From Theocolax elegans (lineage: Eukaryota; Arthropoda; Insecta; Hymenoptera; Cerocephalidae), in NCBI GenBank assembly GCA_026168455.1, contig CM047430.1, positions 23,826,735 to 23,890,734 of the forward strand: DNA of 64,000 nucleotides, in the 5' to 3' direction. The position numbers and the translations under genes are program-made. Below, piece after piece: positions 23,661-34,176 of this stretch (position 1 is its first letter; every line of letters begins with the position of its first letter). The notes under the pieces were generated by a model. That model did no database searches, was not told the origin of the DNA, and saw only the letters and a program-made list of their open reading frames with translations.

Positions 23661-24744
23661 TGTGACGTGGTATTCGCGTACCCGATCGAATTAATTATTT
23701 TTAATAATTAAGTCAACCGTTGGGCCGCGTTGCCCAATACCGCGCACACAATTAATTTATTTATTTACCGAACTGCGGCTGTCGCCAGGAACGCGAGTTC
23801 GCTGGGACGAATGGTGTGGAGGATTCGGGCGATCCTCCTTGCCTCGACACGATTTTTATAAAGTTAAATAAACGTCGGCGGGAGCGAGGAGAACGAAATA
23901 AACACACAAAATTAATTAAAATAAAATAAAAGAAATATTTATTTTAACTACATGATTAACAAAATGGCCAATCAGGCCGTGTGCCGCTACAAAAGTTACT
24001 TCGCGCGGGCGGAAGTCCCGGGAAACCTGCCGGATCGAGATCCTCGCCTGCGACAGGTTTCACTCCCGGGAACCGCTGTTCGAGTACCGGTGTACTCGCA
24101 CACGCTACCGATGTACACACACACAAGGGGGGGGGGAGGGTCACAAAAGTAGTAAACCACTTATCGGTGACGCTCCTCGGGGATGGCCCAGCCGATCCTC
24201 GGCGACTGGTCGACCTCCTTGACAAGGGGACGACCGGTGGTTGAGGTGGTGAAGGCGGCCCTTGCCGTGGCGAGTGAGTTGCGATCCGCGGTATCACCCG
24301 CGCACGACCCCGTCCTTGATACACACATACAAACACACACAAAACTATACGGACACGCGTGTAAGTCCACCCGGGTCTCCGCACCTAGCCCTGCTCCGAA
24401 ACAACCGTTCACAGAGCTTAATGCAGGAGGGGGGTGGGGCGCACTCTCGGCACTCACGACTAGCACGCGATCACGGTCAAAACAATAATCCGTCTTGATC
24501 GACGGATTATTACACACTGATTAGGCGATCGCCTAATCTCTCGAAAAAGGGATAAGAGTGGGGAAACACACACTCTTTCGCGCTCCCATCCCTACGTATA
24601 GTCACGCGCGTAATTGTACACTCGTAGAAAAATAAACAAGTGTCATCGGTTGGCCTTGACATACGAAAGGCTCCAACGACTTACAATTCGCGAATTTAAA
24701 TACTCTATTCGTCGTGAATAGATTGTGTGACGATTTCCGTCACA
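23661..24744 (+). mobile_element. solo LTR, 1084 bp, 4-bp target duplication
   Basis: It begins TGTGACGTGGTATTCGCG and ends TTTCCGTCACA, so it has TG...CA with a 6-bp terminal inversion, and ATAT stands on both sides (23657-23660 and 24745-24748). It is GC-rich against an AT-rich background. The start TGTRACGTGGTATT and end CGTCRCA are shared with the LTR at 26595. No internal retrotransposon sequence follows, so it is a recombination product. The ORFs in 23952-24517 lie inside it and do not match gag or pol. Orientation is inferred from the similarity to 26595. Confidence 0.7.
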
Positions 24745-24748
24745 ATAT

Positions 24749-25101
24749 TAATGAAATATTAGGTGTAATATATCCGCTAATAGAAAGTGAAATATTTCAC
24801 AACATATTACAACAATATTGCTGACATATTTCATGTAATATTTCGTGTAATATCCCATAAATATTGTATGCAATATTTCATGAAATATTGTTATAATATT
24901 AATACATGATAAACAAAAAAAATCATTTGGAATATTACAAAAATATTGCACAGACTTTCATCACAATATTTCATGTAACATTGTCGAAACATTACAGTGT
25001 AATATTACGTGAAATATTTCAACAATGTTTGAGGAATATTCCAGGAGACTCGATTGTATAATTTTTTTCAATCTTACGAAATATTACAGAAATATTACGG
25101 A
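24749..25101. repeat. degenerate AATATT-type repeat block
   Basis: It consists of repeated variants of GAAATATTACA and TGTAATATTTC on both strands, in loosely spaced palindromes. It is read as arm sequence of the 19.8-kb element. Confidence 0.6.
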
Positions 25102-25232
25102 ATAGTATATTACGATACATGGCCAGAAGTTGGATTTCCTGGCCTGCGTGATATGACGGCCGAGGCGAAGCCGAGGTCCTCATAAAACGCAGGCCAGGGC
25201 ATCCAAAATAAAATCCGAGTGTCGTATACTAT
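25102..25232. repeat. hairpin element with GCGAAGC loop (1)
   Basis: The outer ends ATAGTATATTACGATAC and GTCGTATACTAT are inverted, inner blocks such as GGCCTGCGTG face CGCAGGCC, and the tip is CCGAGGCGAAGCCGAGG with GCGAAGC at 25165-25171. Confidence 0.65.
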
Positions 25233-25387
25233 TTTTCTTCATCCCAGTCCGAAAGTACATCTAATAATTAATCTAATAGAAAATGCCCAGTGCCGCAATA
25301 TTCGTCTGCAGCTTCTTTCGTGGCCTGCTTCAGAGCCATGTATATGTAACCTCTCGTATCGCGACGTGACATGCGATATTCGATGTT

Positions 25388-25484
25388 TGTTATATATTTG
25401 ATGCCCGCCCGACATTTGCAAAACCGAGGCGAAGCCGAGTCTGCAAGTTTTGCTGGTCGGGAGCGGGCATCAAAAATATAACAT
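25388..25484. repeat. hairpin element with GCGAAGC loop (2)
   Basis: TGTTATATATTTGATGCCCG faces CGGGCATCAAAAATATAACA, CCCGAC faces GTCGGG, and the tip is CCGAGGCGAAGCCGAG with GCGAAGC at 25429-25435. The ends differ from hairpin 1 but the tip is the same. Confidence 0.7.
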
Positions 25485-26127
25485 ACATACATAAGCATGT
25501 ATAAATTTATTGTAAAATCGTATTACTTTAGCAGCGGTTTTAATGCAAAGTTGCGATAAACAGCGTGCATATTAGAAGAAGTCGACTTTACATTAATAAA
25601 ATTTACATTTGTAGTCAAATATCAATTGCACTGTTAAAATTTGAACATAAAGAAATGAAACATATTTCTTTCACATGTATTTACATCACCAATATTAAAT
25701 CAATATTAAATTGATAGTGTGAAATTTGAAAATGAGACGAAATAGATAGAATGAACACAGTCAACATAAGTATTCTATATATACTCTCGCTCTCTCTTTC
25801 TATCTCTCGTTTTATTAAACAAAACAATTATACAAGATATTTTATAAGGCCACATTAAAATACATTTTACATTTGAAAAACATAAGTGTTTGTAGTAAAT
25901 CGATTAATAAATTTGAAATAATTTAGCAATGTTTACTTGAGAGGTTAAGCAACGTACATGTTATATTGGAAACGTTGTGGCCGTTGCTGCAGCCGCTGCT
26001 ATGCATCGAGGCCGCGAAAATCTATGAGTCAATCAGAGCGCGCGAGACTCCGGCCGGCCGCAAAAGTCGCTCTTCCCGTATTCATTTGCGGCCGGGAAAC
26101 ACGTACTTTCGGCGGGAGGATGAAGAA
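25485..26127. other. AT-rich stretch ending in a CpG-rich hairpin
   Basis: No gene is seen. A CT-rich run lies near 25783-25810. At 26051-26096 CGGCCGGCCGCAAA faces TTTGCGGCCGGG in an otherwise GC-rich 100 bp. Confidence 0.5.
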
Positions 26128-26260
26128 ATAGTATATTACATACCAGTAAAATACGAAATGTCTCAGATCACATGTAATTGTCGGCCGAGGCGAAGCTGAG
26201 GTGGACGATCATGTGATCTGAGGCTTTCTTTTTTACTGGCCAAGGTGTGTATACTATTTT
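26128..26260. repeat. hairpin element with GCGAAGC loop (3)
   Basis: ATAGTATATTACATACCAGT faces ACTGGCCAAGGTGTGTATAC, TCTCAGATCACATG faces CATGTGATCTGAG, and the tip is GGCCGAGGCGAAGCTGAGG with GCGAAGC at 26190-26196. It shares the ATAGTATATTAC end with hairpin 1. Confidence 0.65.
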
Positions 26261-26594
26261 TATGCTCGACGTTGCCGGAAAACGGCAACTTCAATTCGCG
26301 CAGCGGCCGAGGGCAGAAAAGGTTCTTTGTAATATTTCTTGTAACATTGTTGAAATATAGCAGAGTAATATTATGTGAAATATATATTTCAGTATTGTTT
26401 CCAAAATATTGCGTAAACATTAGATAAAATATTGTTTTAGTTTTACGAAATATTACGGAAATAAAATAGGCACGTTCCATGTACTATTGATGAAATCCCA
26501 CACAGCACGAAATTTGACAAAAAATATGACATGTAATATTTCAAATTAATATTACAGAAATAGAATTACAAATTACAAAAATATTAATGAAGTA

Positions 26595-27604
26595 TGTAAC
26601 GTGGTATTTCGTCCTAATACCACTTACAATTTATTTATTATTTCTAACAGGGACGACGGCCCGAAAGAACGCGTCTTTATCGTCGCCGTGGGTTAATAAA
26701 TTAACCCGTCGGGACACGGTAGCGGAGTTTGAACGAGCTCCTACGTACCGAAACACGTGGCGGGAAAATCGGGAATCGGAATATCGATTGCGGGTTGATT
26801 TATAATTAAAAACGCGACCGTTATATTAAAATACAATAAACAATATTTATTTAGTATTAGAATACACGGCGGACTCGACAATAATTAACGGGGCGTTCTC
26901 CCGGTCGCGTGTTATATGCGCGGCAAGCTGGGGCTGCCCCCGCACTCGCCCACGCAATACCTATTCAATTGTGGTAGCACCGGTGTGTTACCGAATAAAC
27001 ATACACGCACATTCACTCAGCACTCTTTAAATATACCGACTGACGTTGGGTATTAACCGGGCTGGCTTGTCCATTGGCCCTGGCGTGAGTCGGCGTCTCG
27101 ACGTCTGCTGGCCGGTAGTGTCGGCCTGGTTTCCCGCCGTTCTCGATGGTGGTCTGCATACCGCGGCGATTGGCCTACCTCGGGGAATACTCGACTCGAG
27201 GTATGTGGTCCTTCGCACTGCACTTGCACAATAACCTACGAACATTCGCGTACGGCTTCCCGGTGCACGGACGAACCGGTCCGGTACTTCCCGTGGCGCG
27301 TGAAACTCAACGTGACGATGTGTCAAAAGGGTGCTGTCGCGATCAAGACCGGCAGCGTACTCAGCTTTTCGGGAATAGTCATATTCCCGTAAAGTACCTA
27401 ACACACACACACAATAACAATCGAATATACGGATGCTCGCACACATCCTCGTCCGTCGATATAAACACGCGCGTTTCGTGGCCTTGAATAGACAACGCAC
27501 GAAACATAACAACGTGCGATATTTTAAGATATAATATAAAATACATACGAAATAATATAATACATTAAGTATTATTTATTTCATTGCAACGACGTCTCGT
27601 CGCA
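26595..27604 (+). mobile_element. solo LTR, 1010 bp, AGTA target duplication
   Basis: It begins TGTAACGTGGTATTTCGTCC and ends GTCTCGTCGCA. AGTA is on both sides (26591-26594 and 27605-27608). The terminal sequences make it a relative of the LTR at 23661. It is GC-rich, and the long minus-strand ORF at 27027-27512 lies wholly inside it, with a composition that follows the GC content. No internal region remains. A 4-bp duplication fits Ty3/Gypsy- or BEL-type integration; the class cannot be decided from the LTR alone. Confidence 0.75.
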
Positions 27605-27748
27605 AGTATTTTATGTAATGTTTCTAAAGCAGAACTTGAAATATTTCGCGAAATATTATTGCAATATTACAGAAATATTTCACGTAATATTCCATGAAAT
27701 ATTGTATATATATATTACATTAATATTACAGTAATGATATAGAATTGA

Positions 27749-27955
27749 GGCCTGCGATGGCTCGGTCGGTAGGGCGTCGGGCTCGTATTCTGGAGGTCCC
27801 AGGTTCGATTCCTGGCCCGGCCGATTAATACAAGCACCACTGGCGAATGTATTTTCAACAAGTGCTTTCTTCACCAAGACATCGTATGATCTCCGTCGCT
27901 GATTAGCACCGGTTTGGGAGCATAAAAAGAGCGACGTTAAAATAATAAAAAAAAA
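27749..27955 (+). mobile_element. complete tRNA-derived SINE, 207 bp, 15-bp target duplication
   Basis: The head GGCCTGCGATGGCTCGGTCG has a tRNA-like A box, and GGTTCGATTCCTGG a B box; the anticodon-loop position reads like a Thr(CGT)-type tRNA. A body with AAGCACCACTGG and GAGCGACGTT follows, then an A-rich tail. ATGATATAGAATTGA is perfectly duplicated at 27734-27748 and 27956-27970, so the insertion is young. Further copies are at 28131-28436 (minus), 48235-48442, 14998-15047 (fragment) and the split copy at 23482 and 43326. It would be transcribed by RNA polymerase III from the internal boxes and mobilised by a LINE. Confidence 0.88.
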
Positions 27956-28130
27956 ATGATATAGAATTGATTGATTTTAGATAATTTTAGGATATTCAAG
28001 AAATATTTGCAAAATATTTTTTTTTGAATATTCAAAAAAAAATATTAAAGAATTGTTAAATATTACAATTTTTTTCTCTAACATATCTTGTATCGTTTGC
28101 CAACATGCCATCATTGCGTGTAATAGAATT

Positions 28131-28436
28131 CTTTTTATTATTATTTTACTTCGCTCTTTTTATGCTTCCAAATCGGTGCGATAATCAGCGACGGAGATCA
28201 TACCGGCACCTCGTACGAAGAAAAGCACAACTCAGATTTTGTAATGTTATTTTAAATGGGAAAAGCTGAGTTGTGCTTTTCTTTGTTCGAGGCAACCATA
28301 CGATGTCTATGTAAAGAAAGCTCTTGTTGAAAATTTCCCCATTGGTGCTTGTATCAACCGGTCGGGGCCGGGAATCGAATCTAGGACCTCTATATTTCAA
28401 GCCCGATGCCCTACCGACCGAAACATCGCAAGCTTC
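28131..28436 (-). mobile_element. SINE copy in reverse with a nested hairpin
   Basis: The minus-strand reading gives the SINE head (ends near 28434), B box region, body and A-rich tail (28131). GCGTGTAATAGAATT is duplicated at 28116-28130 and 28437-28451. A 94-bp block at 28203-28296 interrupts the body. Confidence 0.8.
28203..28296. mobile_element. 94-bp micro-foldback inside the SINE
   Basis: GAAGAAAAGCACAACTCAG faces CTGAGTTGTGCTTTTCTTTG, flanked by a duplicated CATA (28199-28202 and 28297-28300). Removing it restores the SINE body. Confidence 0.7.
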
Positions 28437-28589
28437 GCGTGTAATAGAATTTTGGAACGAAACGTATTTGACATCCGGCATTGTGCTCCACACAATATGA
28501 AAAAAATATATATAACCTAAAATAATGCAAAACATATTGCAGTAATATTAAAAAAAATATTATTTTGAACATTTAATATAAAAAATTTA

Positions 28590-30834
28590 ACATAAAGATA
28601 TTTTACCAAAAAATCAATCTGGTTTTAGGAGAGGAAAGTCTTGTTTAGATAACCTTACCAGTTTAACTTTAAATGTAAATGAAGCACTTATGAAAAATAA
28701 ATCTACTATTGCAGCTTTTCTTGACGTTTGCGGGGCGTTTGATAACGTAAACTGTGATATTTTGCTAAAGAAACTTGCAGACATTGGGTGTTCTGAAAAT
28801 CTACTAAAATTCGTCAAGTTTATAACGCATGAAAGATATGTATATACGGAAAGTTCAAATTCTGACCCAAGAACGGTAGGCAAAGGGGTACCACAAGGAG
28901 GTGTATTAAGCCCTTTATTATACACCATCTATGTTAATAATATTGCTGACGGAATTCCTAAAAGTGCAAGAATATCACAGTTTGCGGACGATATTGCGAT
29001 CTATTCAAACCTGTCACCACTCAGAAAATGTCGAAATATAGTTGAAAAATCTGTAAATATAGTGAATAAGAATTTAGCAGAATTAGGTTTAGATTTAGCT
29101 CCCCAAAAAACGATACTGATCCATTTTAATGATGGCAAAATACAGCCAGGCAATACTTCGATAACAATAGGAGACTGCAATATCAAGTCAACCGAAACGG
29201 TTCGATTTCTAGGACTAATTTTTGATTACAAGCTAACGTTTATTCCTCATATCAATTATGTTCAAAATACATGTATGAAAGCGTTAAATTTAATAAAGTT
29301 TTTACGCGGTACATGGTGGGGTGCAGATCCATCAACTTTAATTACTCTGTACAAAAGCTACATACGATCTATACTGGACTATGGAAGCTTTATCTATTAC
29401 CCAACTCAGCTTAAATATCAGGAAAAAATTGAAAAAATACAGTACACAGCCTTAAGAGCAGCCTTAGGTTATCGTATAAGTACCCCAAAAAATATAATGT
29501 TAGCGGAATCTAAATTAGAATCAATCGAACAGCGTACAATTTTTTTATGTAAATGTTTCATTACAAAAGCAATATGCAATAAAAAATCAATAACGAATGA
29601 AAATATATTGAAGTACAGTTCTCTCCTAAAGAAAAACAAATACAAAAAGAGAAAAAAACAAATACTATCTGTCTGTATAAACGTTTTACTTAACGGTAAT
29701 TTAAGCTCATCCACTAGGCCGCATGACATATTTAGCTATGATTATAAAACTATTCACTCAAATGTTTTAACAGACACAGACTTTGGCAGAATACTACAAA
29801 AAGTTGATTCTCCGAATGACCTAGTCAATGAATACCTGTCAAGGGAGAACGCTTACACCGTCTACACCGACGCGAGTAAGAGCCATGACTCTCAGTCCAC
29901 AGGGGTAGCTTGCTTATGTCCCAACTTAAACATTAATATTAGTTATGCTATTGACAAGGATGCGTCGGTGTTTACGGGTGAATGTTTTGCCCTATCGCTT
30001 GCGCTCGATATAGCCTTGGAAAATCCTAATAATAATTATATTATTCTTACAGATTCATTAAGCGTTGTTATGAGTCTTAAGTCAAACAGTTATTCGGCTA
30101 AAATTAATGTACAAATTTTGGAAATAAAACGAAAATATGTAGAATTTCTCTCGAAAAATATTAATAATTTTATACGTATTGTCTGGATCCCTTCGCACAT
30201 TGGTATTCAACATAATGAAAAAGTGGACAATCTAGCAAAAATATCTTCCTCTAGAATACAAGATAAAAGTGTAATGATTCCTTTCACAGACTATTATGAG
30301 GAATACAAAAAATGTGCGAAGTTAGAAACCGAAAAGTTTGTTAAAATGAGAGGGCTAACCAAAGGACAAGAATATTTTCAACTATTCTACTCGCAAAGTC
30401 ATAAACCATGGTATGAAAAAACTGAATTAAGTCGGCGAAACATTGTAACCATTAATCGATGCAGATCCAATCACTACAGTCTTGCTGCTTCTTTAGCCAG
30501 AGTAAAAATTATTGATAACGGAAAATGTAACTGTGATTATGAAACTCAAGATGTGAACCATATTCTTTGGCAGTGTAGGCTTTACGAGGTAGAAAGACTG
30601 AAGATGATTGCAAAATTAAGAAAAATAAAATTGTATTTACCACTAAGCGTAGAAAGCTTGATTGCGAAGCCAAACATTAGAGCTTGCCAAATTATATGTG
30701 CGTTTTTTAAAGATTGTAACCTGTTTATATAAACTGAATAGTATCAGACTGTATATAAAAATGTATGTATAAATATCTGTATAGCTATATAAGCCTAACC
30801 AAGGGCTTGAAAAAGCTTAAATAAAAAAAAAAAA
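28590..30834 (+). mobile_element. 5'-truncated LINE with poly(A) and 14-bp target duplication
   Basis: ATATAAAAAATTTA stands at 28576-28589 and again at 30835-30848, directly after the A-rich tail, so these mark the insertion. The element starts inside the reverse transcriptase and runs to a short 3' UTR (GGGCTTGAAAAAGCTTAAAT) and poly(A). The open frame has no lesion, so the insertion is recent. Confidence 0.85.
28591..30732 (+). CDS. LINE reverse transcriptase - RNase H, N-terminally truncated
   Basis: The frame is open from an upstream TAA at 28588; the first Met is at 28690 (680 codons from there). Counting from that Met, the RT shows the motif A aspartate in FLDVCGAFDNV (about 12), PQGGVLSPLLY (69-79) and the catalytic FADD (98-101). 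Before the Met, QSGFRRGKSCLDNL is the usual RT segment upstream. An RNase H domain follows with VYTDASKS (D394), GECFAL (E431), LTDSLS (D455), PSHIGI (H503) and KVDNLAK (D513), all catalytic residues present. A C-x-C-x8-H-x4-C finger sits at 613-629. RT plus RNase H plus a C-terminal CCHC finger suits the I group of non-LTR retrotransposons. The endonuclease and ORF1 are missing, so the copy cannot move by itself. Confidence 0.92.
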   Translation, partial: HKDILPKNQSGFRRGKSCLDNLTSLTLNVNEALMKNKSTIAAFLDVCGAFDNVNCDILLKKLADIGCSENLLKFVKFITHERYVYTESSNSDPRTVGKGVPQGGVLSPLLYTIYVNNIADGIPKSARISQFADDIAIYSNLSPLRKCRNIVEKSVNIVNKNLAELGLDLAPQKTILIHFNDGKIQPGNTSITIGDCNIKSTETVRFLGLIFDYKLTFIPHINYVQNTCMKALNLIKFLRGTWWGADPSTLITLYKSYIRSILDYGSFIYYPTQLKYQEKIEKIQYTALRAALGYRISTPKNIMLAESKLESIEQRTIFLCKCFITKAICNKKSITNENILKYSSLLKKNKYKKRKKQILSVCINVLLNGNLSSSTRPHDIFSYDYKTIHSNVLTDTDFGRILQKVDSPNDLVNEYLSRENAYTVYTDASKSHDSQSTGVACLCPNLNINISYAIDKDASVFTGECFALSLALDIALENPNNNYIILTDSLSVVMSLKSNSYSAKINVQILEIKRKYVEFLSKNINNFIRIVWIPSHIGIQHNEKVDNLAKISSSRIQDKSVMIPFTDYYEEYKKCAKLETEKFVKMRGLTKGQEYFQLFYSQSHKPWYEKTELSRRNIVTINRCRSNHYSLAASLARVKIIDNGKCNCDYETQDVNHILWQCRLYEVERLKMIAKLRKIKLYLPLSVESLIAKPNIRACQIICAFFKDCNLFI

Positions 30835-30848
30835 ATATAAAAAATTTA

Positions 30849-31528
30849 TTTTTTTTGGCCTACAATTATTCAATTTCTTACTTTTTTCGTAACTTTGCTC
30901 TAAATTGAATTAAGCTTTTTTTTTTAACCATATCTACTTGAACTCAACTATCTTTCAGTTTTTGGATTGATGTCCTATCAATATTCGTTTTCGAGTCGTA
31001 AGCAATCAAAGTATTTTTCATTGGAAATATTATTGTTAGATGTCGAATAACTTTCATAAAAGTGACCATTGGCAAGTAATAACTTGGCTTTCTTCATATT
31101 ATTATATTCCAAGAGATATGCCAAGGTTATGATAAGATATATCCGTTTCCGGAGGTCAAGTACTTGCCTTGTGAGAGAATACCAATACTGTTTCAAAGTT
31201 AATAATAGTGTAACAATAGTGTAACTAATAAAATATGTAATGTTAGTATATGCGAATATGATGGATATTAACAGTTAACATATTAAATTTAATCTGACAG
31301 CATGCATATAATAACAGACTTAAAACATTTTTTTTGTAAGCAGAATCTACTTATTAAAATATATTGTAGGTACGTAAAAATATAAACTATTGCCACTGTA
31401 TTGCAAAGTGATGAGCAACAATTATTGCAAACATATTGCCAATAGTTACTATCTTACAACTTTTAAACTATTGCTAATATGTTGGCCATAGCTCATAAAT
31501 TAAGAGAAAAAAATTAAAGAAATATTTG
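30849..31528. other. AT-rich stretch, possible old fragment of the 4.5-5.4-kb element family
   Basis: TCGAGTCGTAAGCAATCAAAG near 31000 resembles CCGAGTTATAAGCGATCAAAG at 5055. The match is too diverged to be certain. No gene is seen. Confidence 0.3.
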
Positions 31529-31596
31529 CTGTTTGTGGGACTCGAACCTTCAATCTTTAGATTCGAACGCTGACTCTTTACCACTATGAGTTATTT
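31529..31596 (-). repeat. tRNA-like sequence (probable SINE head)
   Basis: On the minus strand AACTCATAGTGGTAAAGAGT looks like a D arm and AGGTTCGAGTCCCAC like a T arm. The acceptor stem does not close, so it is not a functional tRNA. Confidence 0.4.
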
Positions 31597-31678
31597 TGTT
31601 ATTTTGTTATTAAGAGTTATTACCAGGCTATAAAGAACTGTTGAATTTATAAAATTTGGACTTGGTAATTTTTTAACC

Positions 31679-32398
31679 TGTTACGTGTGATAGGTATCCA
31701 CTATAATGGGTACCGTTGACTCGTTTAAGCGGACTGCTTAAGGAGCGGATAGTGAGGATAGGAGTATTTAATTAATAAATATGTTAAATAAATATATACT
31801 GCTATTTATTGTCTTAATCCTCTCGAAATTTAATGGTATGGTAAAGTATAAAAAATACGATCATCCTTGTAAGGACTAGTACTTGTATACTAGTATTGCT
31901 GGTTGGTGTTTGCTGCTAGGTGGAGACTGCTGGTTGGCGTATGAGCGGTTTCGTGATAAGGCTGCCTGGAGCTGATACCTGGAGAGGCCGTTCCGTCGTG
32001 TTCCGATGCCGGTCGTTGTAGTAAGTCGAACCTCGATCGGGCGTAGGTTCGACGTTAATCACTTGTATGTGAACTGATCTGCCTCTCGCGACCGGCTGTT
32101 CCTTATGTTTATATACATAACTGATTGTCCTACATAATTGCCTGACTCCTCAATATGTGTATCGTCTTCTTGTAAGGTGTTGTAATGCCTCCACGAAATC
32201 GTCAGCTGGGCGGTGTCGGTGACTCAAAAGTCAGCGTTACACCTCGTCGTTTGAGCTCGATGAACCCGACGTCAGCAATTTGTTCTTTACCGTACGCCGG
32301 CGGTCGTGCTCCGATTTAGCATCAGCATTTTATTACTTATTCTTAATTTATATATATTGTGTTTATATATTATAAGTGACGTGTTGCCACACGTAACA
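31679..32398. mobile_element. solo LTR, 720 bp, AACC target duplication
   Basis: It begins TGTTACGTGTG and ends CACACGTAACA, an 11-bp perfect terminal inversion. AACC flanks both sides (31675-31678 and 32399-32402). It is moderately GC-rich inside, with no internal retrotransposon sequence next to it. The family differs from the two LTRs at 23.7 and 26.6 kb. Confidence 0.75.
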
Positions 32399-32605
32399 AA
32401 CCATATATTCGTAGATTTTTCTCTCCCGCGAAAGGAGCTACCCTTGGATACGATTGTCCAAATTAAGATACCCGTGATCTATTTTTGAACTTAATTATCT
32501 TAAATAAAAAAATATTGTGCACAATTAAGTAGTACTATTTCCAAAATAGTGTTTCAAACGAAATCTTTTTCTGCAGTTTGCTGTTTAGACTAAAAAAAAA
32601 TGTAT

Positions 32606-33256
32606 CCCTGGCGGAAATAGTATTTGAAAATAACTGCAAATAACTGCAAATAACTAAAATATTTAGTTGGGTTTGAGACGCTAATCACTATTATTTGTAG
32701 TTATTTGCAGTTATTTGCAGTTATTTACAGTTACAAATAATTATCTGCAGTTATTAGTCTTTGTTGAAAGTTATAACACAAAATTTGACAGATATTATAA
32801 AAGTTAATAGCAATTATTAGCAAATATTAGCAGTTTTTATTTGTTTTTAATAGTTATTTGCAATTATTTGCTATTATTTGCACTTCTATTTTTGTGCTAT
32901 AATATAATTATAAAGAAATTGCATATAACTCCAAATAACTGAATATAACTGCAAATAATTGGTATAATCTATTAGTAACTGCTAAAAACTGCAAATAATT
33001 GCTAATAATTATTTCTAAAAACTATATAAACCTACTTAGAATTTGACAAAACTGCAAATAACTGCAGGTAACTGCTAATAATTGCAAATAACTGTTAATA
33101 ATTGCAAGAAACTGCAAAGAGCTACAAATAATAGTTAATAGCGTCTCAAACCCAACTAAATATTTTAGTTCTTTTCAATTATTTGCAGTTATTTACAGTT
33201 ATTTGCAGTTATGTACAGTTATTTGCAGTTATTAGCATTTACTATTTCCGCTAGGG
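32606..33256. mobile_element. CCC/GGG foldback with CTGCAAATAA minisatellite arms, 651 bp
   Basis: The left end CCCTGGCGGAAATAGTA is mirrored by TACTATTTCCGCTAGGG, with AT on both sides (32604-32605 and 33257-33258). Both arms carry runs of a 10-11-bp unit AACTGCAAAT or its inverse, and GGGTTTGAGACGCTAA faces TTAATAGCGTCTCAAACCC. It has no ORF. A truncated relative ends at 55158. Confidence 0.75.
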
Positions 33257-33616
33257 ATCCAACTACGAATTATGTTATTTTGTCCCGCGAATAGTTACTT
33301 AGTAACTTATAGTAAATAATTATTTCTGAACAAGAATAAAGAATCACATTAAATGAAGAATTAAATACAATTTTTTAGGATAATTAAATCTATTACTAAA
33401 TGTATAAGAATACAAATTTTTGAAATGTAAAATTTTTTTCTAATTAATAATATAATATCAGAATAGAAAAGAATATCGCATATACAGTTTGCAGTTCTTT
33501 ATTTAGAAAAAAATCATTGTGTAATATTCTTTTATGTGGTGTAAATGTAAGCTCGAATTTTTTTGCCATCCTCCTCAGGTTATACTAACCATTGATGAGT
33601 AGAATAACCAGAGAAA

Positions 33617-33641
33617 GATGACAAAAGTCATCGAAACGTCG
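33617..33641 (+). repeat. hairpin followed by GAAACGTCG, hammerhead-like
   Basis: GATGAC-AAAA-GTCATC is a perfect stem-loop directly before GAAAC. Penelope-like elements carry hammerhead ribozymes with a CUGAUGA / stem II / GAAAC core. Here the CUGAUGA part is replaced by GAGAAAGATGA, so at best it is a decayed copy. A second case is at 11480-11507. Confidence 0.25.
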
Positions 33642-34103
33642 CCATTAATTAACATCTTGGTTTATTCATCGAAATCGATTGTTGCAGTGTAATATTTCGA
33701 GACATATTGATGAAATTTTTGAAATACCTACTTCAATTATAGAAATATTTCATATTAAGATTCACAATTATTTAACATCTTTTGGTTTAATCGCCAAAAT
33801 CGAATAATCGTCGTCCTATATCTTATTTTTTATTTTGTACAAGGCTTAAGAAAACTTATATATCAATAATACAGAAAGATTTTGCTTTCTATCGTAAAGA
33901 AACTAGTATAGAAATATAACAATAAAATATTTTAACGATATTTTTATGATAACAAAGATGTAAGATTTTTAATTAACAAGTTTTTTTTCCAAATCATAGT
34001 AAAATCTTGTCAATTTCATTAAAATTGTTTAACTATTAAAAACAGATTAGATAGCAAATCAAATAGCAGATCATCATGTGCAAGTTTTAAACGTAATCGA
34101 TAA

Positions 34104-34176
34104 GCGTTGCGAATAGCGTAGTGGATAAAGCGTTTGTATTTGATGCGTGCGTACGGGGTTCGAACCCAGGTTAGGA
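34104..34176 (+). repeat. tRNA-like sequence (probable SINE head)
   Basis: AGCGTAGTGGATAAAGCG fits a D arm and GGGGTTCGAACCCAGG a T arm. The rest does not fold into a tRNA. Confidence 0.4.

Noticed and set aside
23952..24517. Overlapping ORFs on both strands of a GC-rich block
   Set aside because: They lie inside a solo LTR, are open in several frames at once because of GC content, and have no domain-like features.
27027..27512. 161-codon minus-strand ORF
   Set aside because: Wholly inside the second solo LTR; Arg-rich composition follows GC content, and the opposite strand is open as well.
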